A model generated the notes under the pieces. That model saw only the letters and a list, made by a program, of their open reading frames with translations. It had not been told where the DNA came from and ran no database searches. The position numbers were made by a program, and so were the translations under genes. A stretch of DNA of 64,000 nucleotides from Rhodococcus sp. 14-1411-2a (GTDB lineage Bacteria > Actinomycetota > Actinomycetes > Mycobacteriales > Mycobacteriaceae), in NCBI RefSeq assembly GCF_002259485.1, contig NZ_NPGA01000019.1:124001-188000 (forward strand). Reading direction: 5' to 3'. Shown one piece after another: positions 1 to 7,946 of the stretch. Each line of letters begins with the position of its first letter. Positions within the stretch are counted from its first letter, which is position 1.

Positions 1-2
1 AG

Positions 3-359
3 GTGCCGTCGGTGATCAGACTGCGGACGTTCGTCCGTGTTCCGTATCGAGCCCGGGTACCCATGACCCGACAGGCGCTGATGCACCGCGATCGGTTCCG
101 GTGCGCATACTGCGGAAGCAAGGCCGAGACCGTCGACCACGTGGTTCCGCGCAGCCGCGGAGGTGGCCACTCGTGGGAGAACTGTGTCGCCTGCTGCGCC
201 TCGTGCAACCATCGCAAGGCGGACAAACTGCTCAGTGAGATCGGCTGGACGTTGCGCGCCCAGTTGGTGCCGCCGAAGGGTCCGCACTGGCGACTGTTGG
301 CGACGACGAAGGAGCTGGATCCCAGTTGGCTCGCGTACCTCGGTGAGGGCGCTGCCTGA
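3..359 (+). CDS. HNH endonuclease, 5' end outside window
   Basis: C-terminal 118 residues of a small HNH-family nuclease. Visible are a CAYC zinc knuckle (about residues 34-37), the DHVVPRSRGG segment with the HNH histidine (about 46), a WENCV asparagine and a second CxxC with SCNHRK (about 65-72), in the order expected for the beta-beta-alpha-metal fold. The frame is open to the window edge and the first visible residues already resemble the middle of the usual protein of about 170 residues, so the GTG at position 3 is probably internal and the true start lies upstream. In M. tuberculosis the equivalent neighbour is, from memory, Rv2469c, which fits the genes that follow. The cellular role of this family is not established. 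Confidence 0.85.
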   Translation: MPSVIRLRTFVRVPYRARVPMTRQALMHRDRFRCAYCGSKAETVDHVVPRSRGGGHSWENCVACCASCNHRKADKLLSEIGWTLRAQLVPPKGPHWRLLATTKELDPSWLAYLGEGAA

Positions 360-440
360 CGCGGGTACGCCTGCACTTTTCGGTCACAACACCGGCCCCG
401 ACGTGGTCCGACGCGCAATTGTCGACTAACGTCACACCCT

Positions 441-692
441 GTGAGCATTTTTGAGACCACGCTGATATTCGGGGTGATTCCGGTTGCGGTGATCGGACTC
501 CTCGGCGCGTTGTCCTACTTGACCGACAAGCAGCCCGGTATGGACGTTCCGCCCTACCGACTGACGGACGAGTGGACGCGCGAGCCATTGCTGTGGACTG
601 CTACGGACGAGGTGACTCCTTTCGGAGGTCACGGTTCGCACGGTGCCGACACAGCCGACTCGATCGGAGGTTCCGCAAGTGGCAAGTGGTGA
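441..692 (+). CDS. ctaJ: CtaJ-like aa3 cytochrome c oxidase small subunit
   Basis: An 83-residue protein with one N-terminal membrane segment (about residues 5-27), followed by a short soluble tail containing PPYRLTDEW and REPLLWTATDE and a Gly/His-rich end. This layout matches the small actinobacterial subunit CtaJ, seen in the mycobacterial III2-IV2 respiratory supercomplex. Position supports the call: in mycobacteria the gene lies beside the next gene's homologue and close to pepN. It starts with GTG and has no clear ribosome-binding site, so a leaderless transcript is possible. The role would be structural, in the oxidase at the plasma membrane. The identification rests on remembered family features and synteny. 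Confidence 0.65.
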   Translation: MSIFETTLIFGVIPVAVIGLLGALSYLTDKQPGMDVPPYRLTDEWTREPLLWTATDEVTPFGGHGSHGADTADSIGGSASGKW

Positions 693-1155
693 ACTCGTCC
701 GCAGTGACGTCAGAGAAGAAGACCTGCCCGTCGGTGCAGCCCTCACCGCGAGCGGCCGCATCTCGGCTGCTCACGAGTTCGGGACGACCAACCCCGAGCA
801 CCTGCCGTTCGCGACGCAGGACCTGGTTGCACTCGACGATGCACTCACGCAGGCGATTCGACAGACCAAGATCCGGTTCAACGTCTACATCGGTGATCTC
901 GGCGTAGATCCCGCTGCGGGTGCGGATTCGGTGTTCCCCGGCACACCCGATGCCATCCGTTCGGTCCTGGTCGCCGTCGACCCCAATCGGCATGCTCTCG
1001 AGATCCGCACCGGCAGGCGAGTGTCCAACCGTGCGACCGACCGGGTTGCACAGTTGGGTGTCACCGCCGCGCTCGGTCCGTTCCGCGACGGCAATCTCAT
1101 CGACGGTCTGGTCACTGCCGTCCGGGTGATGACCGCGTCCATCCTCAGCCCGTAA
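679..1155 (+). CDS. DUF5130 family protein (Rv2468c-like, TPM-like fold)
   Basis: A 158-residue soluble protein with the segments FNVYIGDLG, VFPGTPDA, TGRRVSNRATDRVAQLG and FRDGNLIDGL, which resemble Rv2468c and the TPM/DUF5130 group. The start chosen is GTG at 679, because GGAGG at 666-670 lies 8 bases upstream. An upstream GTG at 643 would give a longer product overlapping ctaJ by 50 bases and has no such site. With this start it overlaps ctaJ by 14 bases, so the two are probably co-translated. A homologous protein was reported, as far as I recall, as a possible supercomplex-associated factor in M. smegmatis. That makes a respiratory role plausible but unproven here. Confidence 0.7.
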   Translation: MASGELVRSDVREEDLPVGAALTASGRISAAHEFGTTNPEHLPFATQDLVALDDALTQAIRQTKIRFNVYIGDLGVDPAAGADSVFPGTPDAIRSVLVAVDPNRHALEIRTGRRVSNRATDRVAQLGVTAALGPFRDGNLIDGLVTAVRVMTASILSP

Positions 1156-1180
1156 CTCTCCACCTCCAGACCGCGCTTCC

Positions 1181-1230
1181 ACGACGAGGGCCGGTTGTCC
1201 ACCTCGCGGTGGGCAACCGGCCCTCGTCGT
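1181..1230. terminator. Long bidirectional hairpin between convergent genes
   Basis: A perfect 17-bp outer stem (ACGACGAGGGCCGGTTG paired with its complement) continues through one T-G pair and a CCACC/GGTGG inner stem to a TCGC loop. It sits between the stop of the DUF5130 gene and the stop of pepN. There is no T-run, as is common for actinobacterial terminators. Confidence 0.75.
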
Positions 1231-1244
1231 CTGTGCCGTCCAGA

Positions 1245-3818
1245 TCAGCTCGCGTCGAACTCCCGCGCAGCGAGAGCCCGGACGACGCCGGCCCGTCCCT
1301 CGATCACCAATCGCCGAAGGGCGGGCGGCAGATCACCGTCCAGGAACTCGTCCGCGGCCGCCAGTGACTGCTCACTGATCGACCAGGACGGATAGAGCCC
1401 GATCACCACGGTCTGCGCGACCTCGCTGGATCGACGAGACCACACACCTTCGATGGCGTCGAAGTAGCGAGCGACATACGGTTCGAGCAGCTCGCCCTGA
1501 CCGGGGCCGGCGAAGCCGCCGATGATCGAGCGAGCGGTGATGTTCGGCACCGCGTCGTCGTCGACCACCGTGGTCCACGCCTGTTCCTTGACCTCCGCGC
1601 TCGGGCGTGCAGCACGTGCCGCCGCAGCCGATCGAGCCCCGGCAGCGGTGTTGTCCTTGCCCGCCTCGGCGTCGATGACCGGCGATTCCAGTCCATCCGC
1701 GTCGATGGCCCCGGCACCGGCCAGGGCCGTGACGATGCGCCACCGCAGATCGGTGTCGACTCCCAGACCGGACAGGGACTGACCGTCGACGTCACCGTCG
1801 AGCAATGCGCGCAGCACCTCGATGTGGCGATCGCCGAGTTCGATGCCGGTGAGGGCGTTGACGAAGGCCAGCTGGTGATCCGAGCCTGCTTCGGCGCCAC
1901 GCGCCAGCTCGAGCAGAGCATCGGCGAACTCGGGGGTACCGTGTTCGGCTGCCCACGCAGGATCGGCGTAGCTGGTGATGGCGGTCTGCGCTTGAAGCAG
2001 AAGACGTTGCACCACACCCACTTCCGTTTCACCGTCGATTCCGCGCTGGACGAGGGCAACGAAGTCTCGCGCCTTCATCTCGGCGGACCGAGTCATTTCC
2101 CAGGCCGCCGACCACGCAAGGGTGCGGGGGAGTGGTTCGGCGATGTCGCCGATTCGGGAAAGCAGGACATCGAGTGAATCCGGGTCGAGACGCACCGCGC
2201 AGTACGTCAGGTCGTCGTCGTTGACCAGAACGAGCTTGCCACGCGAGACACCCACCAGCGCGTCGACAGTCGTCGACTCGGCAGCATCGAGGTCGAGTTC
2301 GACGCGGTCGGTGCGCACCAGCTTGCCGTCGACGTCGTCGTAGATGCCGACCGCGATGCGGTGTACGCGATGCTCGCCTGCACCCGGGGCCGCACCGGTC
2401 TGCAGCACCGAGAAGCGGGTGAACTTGCCGTCGGCGTCGACGTCGAAGTCCGGACTCAGGGTGTTCAGGCCGGTGGTGCGCAGCCACTGGGCGCCCCAAT
2501 CGGACAGATCGCGTCCCGACGACTTCTCCAGTGCTGCAAGAAGATCCGAGAACGTGGCGTTGCCGAAGGCGTGATCGACGAAGTACGCACGCAAGCCGGC
2601 GAGGAAGTCCTCCTTACCGACGTACGCCACCAGTTGCTTGAGCACACTCGCGCCCTTGGCGTAGGTGATGCCGTCGAAGTTGACCTCCACGGCCGCGAGA
2701 TCGGGAATGTCGGCGGCGATGGGATGCGTCGACGGCAGCTGGTCCTGGCGGTACGCCCAGGCCTTCTCGACGTTGGCGAAGGTGGTCCACGCGTTGGTGT
2801 ACTCGGTTGCCTCGGATTGGCACAGCACCGAAGCGAACGTCGCGAAGGACTCGTTGAGCCACAGATCGTCCCACCACGTCATGGTCACCAGGTCGCCGAA
2901 CCACATGTGTGCCATCTCGTGCAGTACGGTCTCGGCGCGACGCTCGTACGAGGCGCGTGTCACCTTGGACCGGAAGACGTAGTCCTCGAGGTACGTGACG
3001 GCACCGGCATTCTCCATCGCGCCGGCATTGAACTCGGGCACGAACAGCTGGTCGTACTTTCCGAAGGCATAGGGAGTGCCGAAGTTCTCGTGGTAGAAAC
3101 CGAAGCCCTGCTTGGTCTCGGTGAACAGGCGTTCCGCGTCCATGTGCTCGGCAAGTGATGCGCGGCAATAGATTCCGAGGGGAATGGTGCCGTGGTCGTC
3201 GGTGTACGAGTCGGTCCACTCCGCGTACGGCCCAGCGATCAGCGCGACGAGGTAGGTGCTCATCGACGGGGTCGTGTCGAACACGTGCTCGCCCGCTGCA
3301 GGCTCGGCGGCGTGCGCGGCGTTGGAGATGACGGCCCAGCTCTCCGGCGCGGTGACCTTCACATCGAAGGTGGCCTTGAGATCGGGCTGATCGAAGCAGG
3401 CGAACATGCGCTTGGCATCGGCGGTCTCGAACTGCGAGTACAGGTAGACCGAATCGTCGGACGGGTCGACGAAGCGGTGCAGGCCCTCTCCGGTGTGCGA
3501 ATAGAGGCAATCGGCGTCGATGACGAGCTCGTTGTGCTCGGCCAGATTCTCGAGCGCGAGGCCCGTCGACTCGTCGTAGTTCGCGGTATCGAGACCGGTG
3601 CCGTTGAGCGTCGCGGAGCGGATCGTGCTCGCGATGATGTCCACGAAAGTCGACGCCCCGGCGGTGGCCGTGAACGTGATGGTGGTGAGCGAGCGGAACG
3701 TCTTCTCGCCCGGATTGCCCTCGCCGTCGGTGAGATCGAGAACGATCGCGTACTTCGTTTCCCCGATGATCGCCGAACGCTCGGAGGCTTGGTCACGCGT
3801 CAGGTTGGGAGCAACCAC
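1245..3818 (-). CDS. pepN: Aminopeptidase N (M1 zinc metallopeptidase)
   Basis: Cytoplasmic M1-family aminopeptidase that removes N-terminal residues from peptides. The substrate-binding GAMEN motif lies at about residues 266-270. The zinc site HEMAH at about 300-304 is followed by the glutamate of NESFA 19 residues after the last histidine, giving the full HEXXH-18-E signature. The C-terminal half is the helical ERAP1-like domain. The length of 857 residues is normal for actinobacterial PepN. I favour GTG at 3818 because the mycobacterial protein begins with a sequence equivalent to VVAPNLTRDQ. GTG at 3830 is the longer alternative, but its GAAGAG lies too close to it. Confidence 0.95.
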   Translation of the reverse strand: MVAPNLTRDQASERSAIIGETKYAIVLDLTDGEGNPGEKTFRSLTTITFTATAGASTFVDIIASTIRSATLNGTGLDTANYDESTGLALENLAEHNELVIDADCLYSHTGEGLHRFVDPSDDSVYLYSQFETADAKRMFACFDQPDLKATFDVKVTAPESWAVISNAAHAAEPAAGEHVFDTTPSMSTYLVALIAGPYAEWTDSYTDDHGTIPLGIYCRASLAEHMDAERLFTETKQGFGFYHENFGTPYAFGKYDQLFVPEFNAGAMENAGAVTYLEDYVFRSKVTRASYERRAETVLHEMAHMWFGDLVTMTWWDDLWLNESFATFASVLCQSEATEYTNAWTTFANVEKAWAYRQDQLPSTHPIAADIPDLAAVEVNFDGITYAKGASVLKQLVAYVGKEDFLAGLRAYFVDHAFGNATFSDLLAALEKSSGRDLSDWGAQWLRTTGLNTLSPDFDVDADGKFTRFSVLQTGAAPGAGEHRVHRIAVGIYDDVDGKLVRTDRVELDLDAAESTTVDALVGVSRGKLVLVNDDDLTYCAVRLDPDSLDVLLSRIGDIAEPLPRTLAWSAAWEMTRSAEMKARDFVALVQRGIDGETEVGVVQRLLLQAQTAITSYADPAWAAEHGTPEFADALLELARGAEAGSDHQLAFVNALTGIELGDRHIEVLRALLDGDVDGQSLSGLGVDTDLRWRIVTALAGAGAIDADGLESPVIDAEAGKDNTAAGARSAAAARAARPSAEVKEQAWTTVVDDDAVPNITARSIIGGFAGPGQGELLEPYVARYFDAIEGVWSRRSSEVAQTVVIGLYPSWSISEQSLAAADEFLDGDLPPALRRLVIEGRAGVVRALAAREFDAS

Positions 3819-3976
3819 TTCAGTCGACACCTCTTCGTGTAGTTATGGGTAGTGCCGTCCATCCCATCACGTCACGCGTACCCCGCGCTGGCCGACGGGC
3901 CGTGCGGAATGTCTGCGCGGTGTGCGGTTGTTACGCAATGAAGACACGATGACCTCGACTTCCAAGGAGTAGGACA

Positions 3977-4594
3977 GTGGCCGGTTCAGGACAGAAAGAC
4001 ACTGCGGATTTTTGGTTCGACCCACTGTGCCCGTGGTGTTGGATCACCTCGCGGTGGATTCTCGAAGTGCAGCAGGTGCGAGACATCGATGTGAACTTCC
4101 ACGTCATGAGCCTGGCAGTGCTCAACGAGGGCCGCGATCTGCCCGAGGAGTACGCCGCGATGATGAAGAAGGCCTGGGGGCCGGTCCGCGTTGCCATCGC
4201 CGCAGCCAAGCTGAAGGGTGACGAGATCCTCGACCCGCTGTACGCGGCCATGGGAACGCGAATTCACAACGAGGGCAACAAGGATTTCGACGTCGTCATC
4301 GCGGAGTCGTTGGCCGAACTGGACCTGCCCGGTGACCTGGCGAAGGCAGCCGAGAGCACCGACCACGACGAGGACCTGCGGACCAGCCATCACGCAGGCA
4401 TGGACAAGGTCGGACCCGATGTCGGCACCCCGACCATCCACGTCAACGGCGTGGCCTTCTTCGGCCCTGTGCTCTCCCGAATCCCACGTGGCGAAGAGGC
4501 AGGCAAACTGTGGGACGCATCGGTGATCTTCGCGTCGTACCCGCACTTCTTCGAGCTCAAGCGCAGCCGCAACGAGGACCCGCAGTTCGACTGA
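3977..4594 (+). CDS. DsbA-fold mycothiol-dependent oxidoreductase (Rv2466c-like)
   Basis: A 205-residue thioredoxin-superfamily protein of the DsbA type with CPWC at residues 18-21 and the cis-proline loop GTPTIHVNG near residue 155. The overall sequence and the position next to pepN match M. tuberculosis Rv2466c, a mycothiol-dependent reductase (also called mycoredoxin-2) linked to oxidative stress and nitro-prodrug activation. It has no signal peptide, so it is cytoplasmic, unlike periplasmic DsbA. The GTG start at 3977 has a strong AAGGAG 7 bases upstream. It is transcribed divergently from pepN. The family assignment is firm; the substrate here is inferred. Confidence 0.85.
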   Translation: MAGSGQKDTADFWFDPLCPWCWITSRWILEVQQVRDIDVNFHVMSLAVLNEGRDLPEEYAAMMKKAWGPVRVAIAAAKLKGDEILDPLYAAMGTRIHNEGNKDFDVVIAESLAELDLPGDLAKAAESTDHDEDLRTSHHAGMDKVGPDVGTPTIHVNGVAFFGPVLSRIPRGEEAGKLWDASVIFASYPHFFELKRSRNEDPQFD

Positions 4595-4602
4595 TCGCAC
4601 TT

Positions 4603-4654
4603 CCCCTCGTGCGTGGAAACTCGTAGCAGGAGTAGAGCTTTCACGCACGAGGGG
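4603..4654. terminator. Bidirectional hairpin between convergent genes
   Basis: CCCCTCGTGCGTG pairs perfectly with CACGCACGAGGGG. Further AAA/TTT pairing lies inside, and GCAC/GTGC pairing lies outside at 4597-4600 and 4656-4659. It lies between the stops of the Rv2466c-like gene and the DUF429 gene and probably ends both transcripts. Confidence 0.7.
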
Positions 4655-4657
4655 GTG

Positions 4658-5320
4658 CTAGGCCACGATTCGATCCGAGCCGTCCTCGGTACCGAACGTC
4701 AGGTGCTCGCCCAGGTGGAAGCGTCGCGCCGACCACGCCGCTGCGGCCGCGTCGAGAAAGTCGTCGACGGCGGGTCCTGGCGGTAGATCCGCCAGATCGA
4801 CGTGTTCGCTCCATCGCATGATCGTGGCCAGTCGTTGTCCGACACCGCGGCCGGTCTTTTTCGACGAGAAGACCGTCGCCGGGGACATGGCCCGGAACGA
4901 GCATTCGGGATGTACCTCGATGTACCTGTCCCGATCGACGTCCGCATCCCGCCACGCCTTCACCGACGGCAGGATGTGCCACGTCTGCTTGCTGATCGCT
5001 TTGCCGGTGAGCTGCCGAGAAACGGCACACGCTTCGGGATACGACTCGGCGTCGAGTACGCCTGCGACCGGCGTGTGGAAGATGGAGCTGCGCGCCGTCC
5101 CGAGAAACTTCTTCGCCTCCAGTTCGCTAACGCGATAGCCGTGCTCGGGCAGCGACAGCGGCATGTCGACGCCCACCCGTGCGCAGTCCCGTGTCACCTC
5201 GAGCACCTCCGTCACCGACGCGCACGCGGTCCACGTCAACGTCGTCTCGGCCAGAACCGCGACCACCCACGCGCCTTTCGCACCGTCCACACCGGCGAAT
5301 TTCTCGGCTTCGGAGTTCAC
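4658..5320 (-). CDS. DUF429 domain protein (predicted RNase H-like fold)
   Basis: A 220-residue protein beginning with GVDGAKGAW, the acidic first strand typical of DUF429, followed by VGVDMPLSLPE and a PECSFRAM segment. DUF429 proteins are predicted RNase H-like nucleases, but no activity is established. The GTG start at 5320 has no obvious ribosome-binding site and lies only 16 bases from the divergent rpiB start, so one or both transcripts may be leaderless or the promoter lies in the neighbouring coding region. It has no counterpart that I recall at this point in the M. tuberculosis order, so it may be a local insertion. Confidence 0.8.
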   Translation of the reverse strand: MNSEAEKFAGVDGAKGAWVVAVLAETTLTWTACASVTEVLEVTRDCARVGVDMPLSLPEHGYRVSELEAKKFLGTARSSIFHTPVAGVLDAESYPEACAVSRQLTGKAISKQTWHILPSVKAWRDADVDRDRYIEVHPECSFRAMSPATVFSSKKTGRGVGQRLATIMRWSEHVDLADLPPGPAVDDFLDAAAAAWSARRFHLGEHLTFGTEDGSDRIVA

Positions 5321-5336
5321 CTGTCAGACTCTAGGC

Positions 5337-5816
5337 ATGCGCGTATACCTGGGTGCCGACCACGCCGGCCTCGAGTTCAAGAATCAGATCATCGAACACC
5401 TGACGGCGACCGGCCACGAGCCCGTCGACTGCGGTGCCTTCGACTACGACCCCGTCGACGACTACCCGGCATTCTGCATCGACGCAGCACGCCGCGTCGT
5501 CGCCGACCCGGGTAGCCGCGGCCTGGTGCTCGGCGGTTCCGGCAACGGCGAGCAGATCGCAGCCAACAAGGTGCCGGGCGCTCGCTGCGCGCTGGCGTGG
5601 AGCGTCGAGACCGCCAAGTTGGCCCGCGAGCACAACGACGCTCAGCTCATCGGCATCGGTGGCCGCATGCACACCCTTCCCGAGGCCCTCGCCATCGTCG
5701 ACGCCTTCCTCGGCACTCCGTTCTCGGGCGAGGAGCGCCACCAGCGCCGCGTCGACATCCTGTCCGAGTACGAACGCAGCGGCGAGGCACCCGTCGTGCC
5801 GGGAAAGCCCGAGTAG
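5337..5816 (+). CDS. rpiB: Ribose-5-phosphate isomerase B
   Basis: A 159-residue RpiB-family isomerase that interconverts ribose 5-phosphate and ribulose 5-phosphate in the pentose phosphate pathway. Visible features are GADHAG at residues 6-11, the phosphate loop GGSGNGEQIAANKV (66-79) and IGIGGRMH near residue 104. Glutamate 72 replaces the catalytic cysteine of enterobacterial RpiB, as in the M. tuberculosis enzyme Rv2465c. The ATG at 5337 aligns with the family start. It is followed without a gap by nei, so the two are one transcription unit. Divergent from the DUF429 gene. Confidence 0.93.
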   Translation: MRVYLGADHAGLEFKNQIIEHLTATGHEPVDCGAFDYDPVDDYPAFCIDAARRVVADPGSRGLVLGGSGNGEQIAANKVPGARCALAWSVETAKLAREHNDAQLIGIGGRMHTLPEALAIVDAFLGTPFSGEERHQRRVDILSEYERSGEAPVVPGKPE

Positions 5817-6611
5817 GTGCCCGAGGGGCACACTCTGCACCGACTGGCTCGGTTGCATCAACGTCGGTTCGGCGGGGCACCGGTCGAGGCGAGCAGTCCG
5901 CAGGGGCGCTTCACCTCCGGTGCCGCGCTGATCGACGGTCTCGTACTGGAGAAGGCCGAGGCCTGGGGCAAGCATCTGCTGCACCGATACGAGTCGGATC
6001 TGATCGTGCACATCCACCTCGGCCTCTACGGGAAGTTCACCGAACAGTCTGTGCCGCTGAGCGATCCGGTGGGTGCCGTGCGGTTGCGCATGGTGGGGGA
6101 GAAGTACGGAACCGACCTGCGCGGACCCACGGCCTGCGAGATCTACACCGAGGAACAGGTCGACGCCCTGGTGGCGCGACTGGGCCCGGACCCCCTGCGC
6201 AAGGACGCCGACCCTGACGGGGCTTGGGCACGAATCTCCAAGTCGCGCACGGCAATCGGAACTTTGCTGATGGATCAGAAGGTGCTCGCCGGCGTCGGAA
6301 ACGTCTACCGCGCCGAAATTCTGTTCCGGCACGAGATCAATCCGATGCGACCGGGCAAGGACCTCGATCGAGCGGAGTGGGACGCGATCTGGCTCGACCT
6401 CGTGGAACTGATGAAGATCGGTGTTCGACGCGGTCGCATCATCACCATCCGGCCCGAGGACGATCACGGCGACACCTACGGTGCGCGACGACCGCGCTCG
6501 TACGTCTACCGCAGGCAGGGATATCCCTGCCGGGTGTGCGGAGCAGACATCCTGCACTCGGTGATGCAGGCGCGAAACCTGTTCTGGTGCCCGGTCTGTC
6601 AGGCGACCTAG
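5817..6611 (+). CDS. nei: Fpg/Nei family DNA glycosylase/AP lyase
   Basis: A base-excision repair glycosylase of 264 residues. The catalytic Pro2 and the Glu3 general acid are present in PEGHT, and the C-terminal zinc finger has cysteines 238, 241, 258 and 261. A PEGHT rather than PELPE N terminus points to the Nei (endonuclease VIII-like) branch, acting on oxidised pyrimidines, rather than MutM/Fpg. The GTG start follows the rpiB stop directly, so translation is probably coupled. Synteny matches Rv2464c (Nei1). Confidence 0.9.
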   Translation: MPEGHTLHRLARLHQRRFGGAPVEASSPQGRFTSGAALIDGLVLEKAEAWGKHLLHRYESDLIVHIHLGLYGKFTEQSVPLSDPVGAVRLRMVGEKYGTDLRGPTACEIYTEEQVDALVARLGPDPLRKDADPDGAWARISKSRTAIGTLLMDQKVLAGVGNVYRAEILFRHEINPMRPGKDLDRAEWDAIWLDLVELMKIGVRRGRIITIRPEDDHGDTYGARRPRSYVYRRQGYPCRVCGADILHSVMQARNLFWCPVCQAT

Positions 6612-6621
6612 GGCGGGGCAG

Positions 6622-7407
6622 CTAGAGGTCGAAACCGCCTCCACCGTCTCCGCCGAACAGGCCTCCGCCGTCGCTGCCGAAGAAGCCACCGCCGTCGCCG
6701 CCATCGCTTCCGGCGCCGCCATCGTCACCGTTGTAGTCGTCTCCGTTGCCCCCGTCCGCACCGTCGGCTCCCGTGTCGCCGCCGGCCGCGGTCTCGTCCG
6801 GAACTCCGGCCATGCCGGAGAACATGGCGGAGAACAGGAACATCGATCCCATTCCCCACGCACCGGCGACCAGGGCGGGACGCCACCACGGCTCGGAGTA
6901 CCAGCCCGCGGGCACCGGACGACCCGCGACACGGCCACCCGGGTAGTAGTTGGGGGTGCGATCGGACGGATCCGGTGATGCCGCGATCTCACGGCCCTCG
7001 AAGTCGACCTTGCGTTCTTCGGTGACGCGTCCGGCCTGTTGCTGGCCGTCGATGCCCTGCACCTCCGGGCCGGGATCCATGCCCATGGCCAGACGAGCGG
7101 CGCGGATGTAATAGAGGCCCTCGAGCGCGGTCTGCTTGGCCAGTCTGGCTTGTTCGGGGGTGGTGGCCTGGTCGATCTGCGAACCGGCAGCGATGTTGCG
7201 TTCGGACGCATCGGCCAGGGCCTGCTTGGACGGTGTGTCGGTGCCGATCAGGTTGTAGACCTGACCGCCCAGGCGTTCGATCGACTGGCGGGCATCGGCC
7301 TTGGCGTCGGCCAGCGCGGTTTCGGCCGCCGCAGCCGAGTTCTTCTTGCTTCGCAGGACCAACAGGGCCACTGCGGCGACGACGATGACGATCAGGATTA
7401 TTTCCAC
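6622..7407 (-). CDS. Membrane protein with DUF1542-like region and Gly/Asp-rich tail
   Basis: A 261-residue protein of unknown function. An N-terminal membrane anchor (residues 2-19) is followed by an Ala-rich helical region (about 25-110) that looks like a coiled coil and recalls DUF1542-type actinobacterial proteins. A Pro/Tyr linker leads to a second hydrophobic segment (about 176-200). The last 55 residues are almost only Gly, Asp and Ser with repeated GGG(F/L)FG motifs. Low-complexity tails of this sort are seen on surface or membrane proteins of Rhodococcus and Corynebacterium, but no role can be assigned. The GTG start at 7407 fits the anchor position. Confidence 0.75.
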   Translation of the reverse strand: MEIILIVIVVAAVALLVLRSKKNSAAAAETALADAKADARQSIERLGGQVYNLIGTDTPSKQALADASERNIAAGSQIDQATTPEQARLAKQTALEGLYYIRAARLAMGMDPGPEVQGIDGQQQAGRVTEERKVDFEGREIAASPDPSDRTPNYYPGGRVAGRPVPAGWYSEPWWRPALVAGAWGMGSMFLFSAMFSGMAGVPDETAAGGDTGADGADGGNGDDYNGDDGGAGSDGGDGGGFFGSDGGGLFGGDGGGGFDL

Positions 7408-7480
7408 TGCGGGCCTTCCGCCGACGGTGCATGCCCGGTTCTACGGACAATTCGGACACCGTCCAGAGTACGCGGACACG

Positions 7481-7513
7481 AAAAAGCCCCGCACTGACAG
7501 TGCGGGGCTTTTT
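7481..7513. terminator. Hairpin terminator next to tRNA-Gly
   Basis: AAAAAGCCCCGCACT pairs with AGTGCGGGGCTTTTT around a three-base loop. The T-run on both strands makes it a canonical factor-independent terminator in either direction. It directly follows the minus-strand tRNA-Gly and probably ends that transcript. Confidence 0.85.
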
Positions 7514-7516
7514 CGG

Positions 7517-7590
7517 TGGAGCCGATGACGAGAATCGAACTCGCGTAGCCTGTTTGGAAGACAGGGGCTCTACCATTGAGCTACATCGGC
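7517..7590 (-). tRNA. tRNA-Gly (anticodon TCC)
   Basis: On the minus strand a full cloverleaf is readable: acceptor GCCGATG/CATCGGC, D-arm GTAGCTCAATGGTAGAGC, anticodon loop with TCC, and T-arm GTTCGATTC. The 3' CCA is encoded in the DNA. It lies divergent from the tRNA-Pro gene 170 bases away. Confidence 0.95.
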
Positions 7591-7760
7591 GTGCAAACAA
7601 CAGTCGTGGGATCGCCAGTTCCGTCGCCTGCGTTTCAAGACTGTACCCAACCCCGACGCAGGATTCCAAACCGGCCCGCCGCGACCGGTTCCGCCGAACG
7701 TCATCGGTGGGGCGCCCATGGGGGGCTACTATCGGTTGCTGTTCAATGGTGTGGGTACGA

Positions 7761-7834
7761 CGGGGTGTGGCGCAGCTTGGTAGCGCATCCGCTTTGGGAG
7801 CGGAGGGTCGCAGGTTCAATTCCTGTCACCCCGA
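7761..7834 (+). tRNA. tRNA-Pro (anticodon TGG)
   Basis: Acceptor CGGGGTG/CACCCCG, D-arm GCGCAGCTTGGTAGCGC, anticodon loop TTTGGGA with TGG, and T-loop GTTCAATTC. The discriminator is A at 7834 and the next bases are CAA, so CCA is not encoded, in contrast to the neighbouring tRNA-Gly. It lies about 110 bases upstream of tig, as is usual in this group. Confidence 0.95.
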
Positions 7835-7946
7835 CAAATGAGGGCCGCAGGCACGGTTCGCCGTGTTCGCGGCGAGCGAGGTAAGACCGCAAGCCAGCAC
7901 CGTAAGCACCACCAGCAAGCAAGAATTACTCAAAGGAGCATGTTCC

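Noticed and set aside
5331..7211. A 626-codon minus-strand frame opposite rpiB and nei
   Set aside because: It is antisense to two certain genes and has no domain signature.
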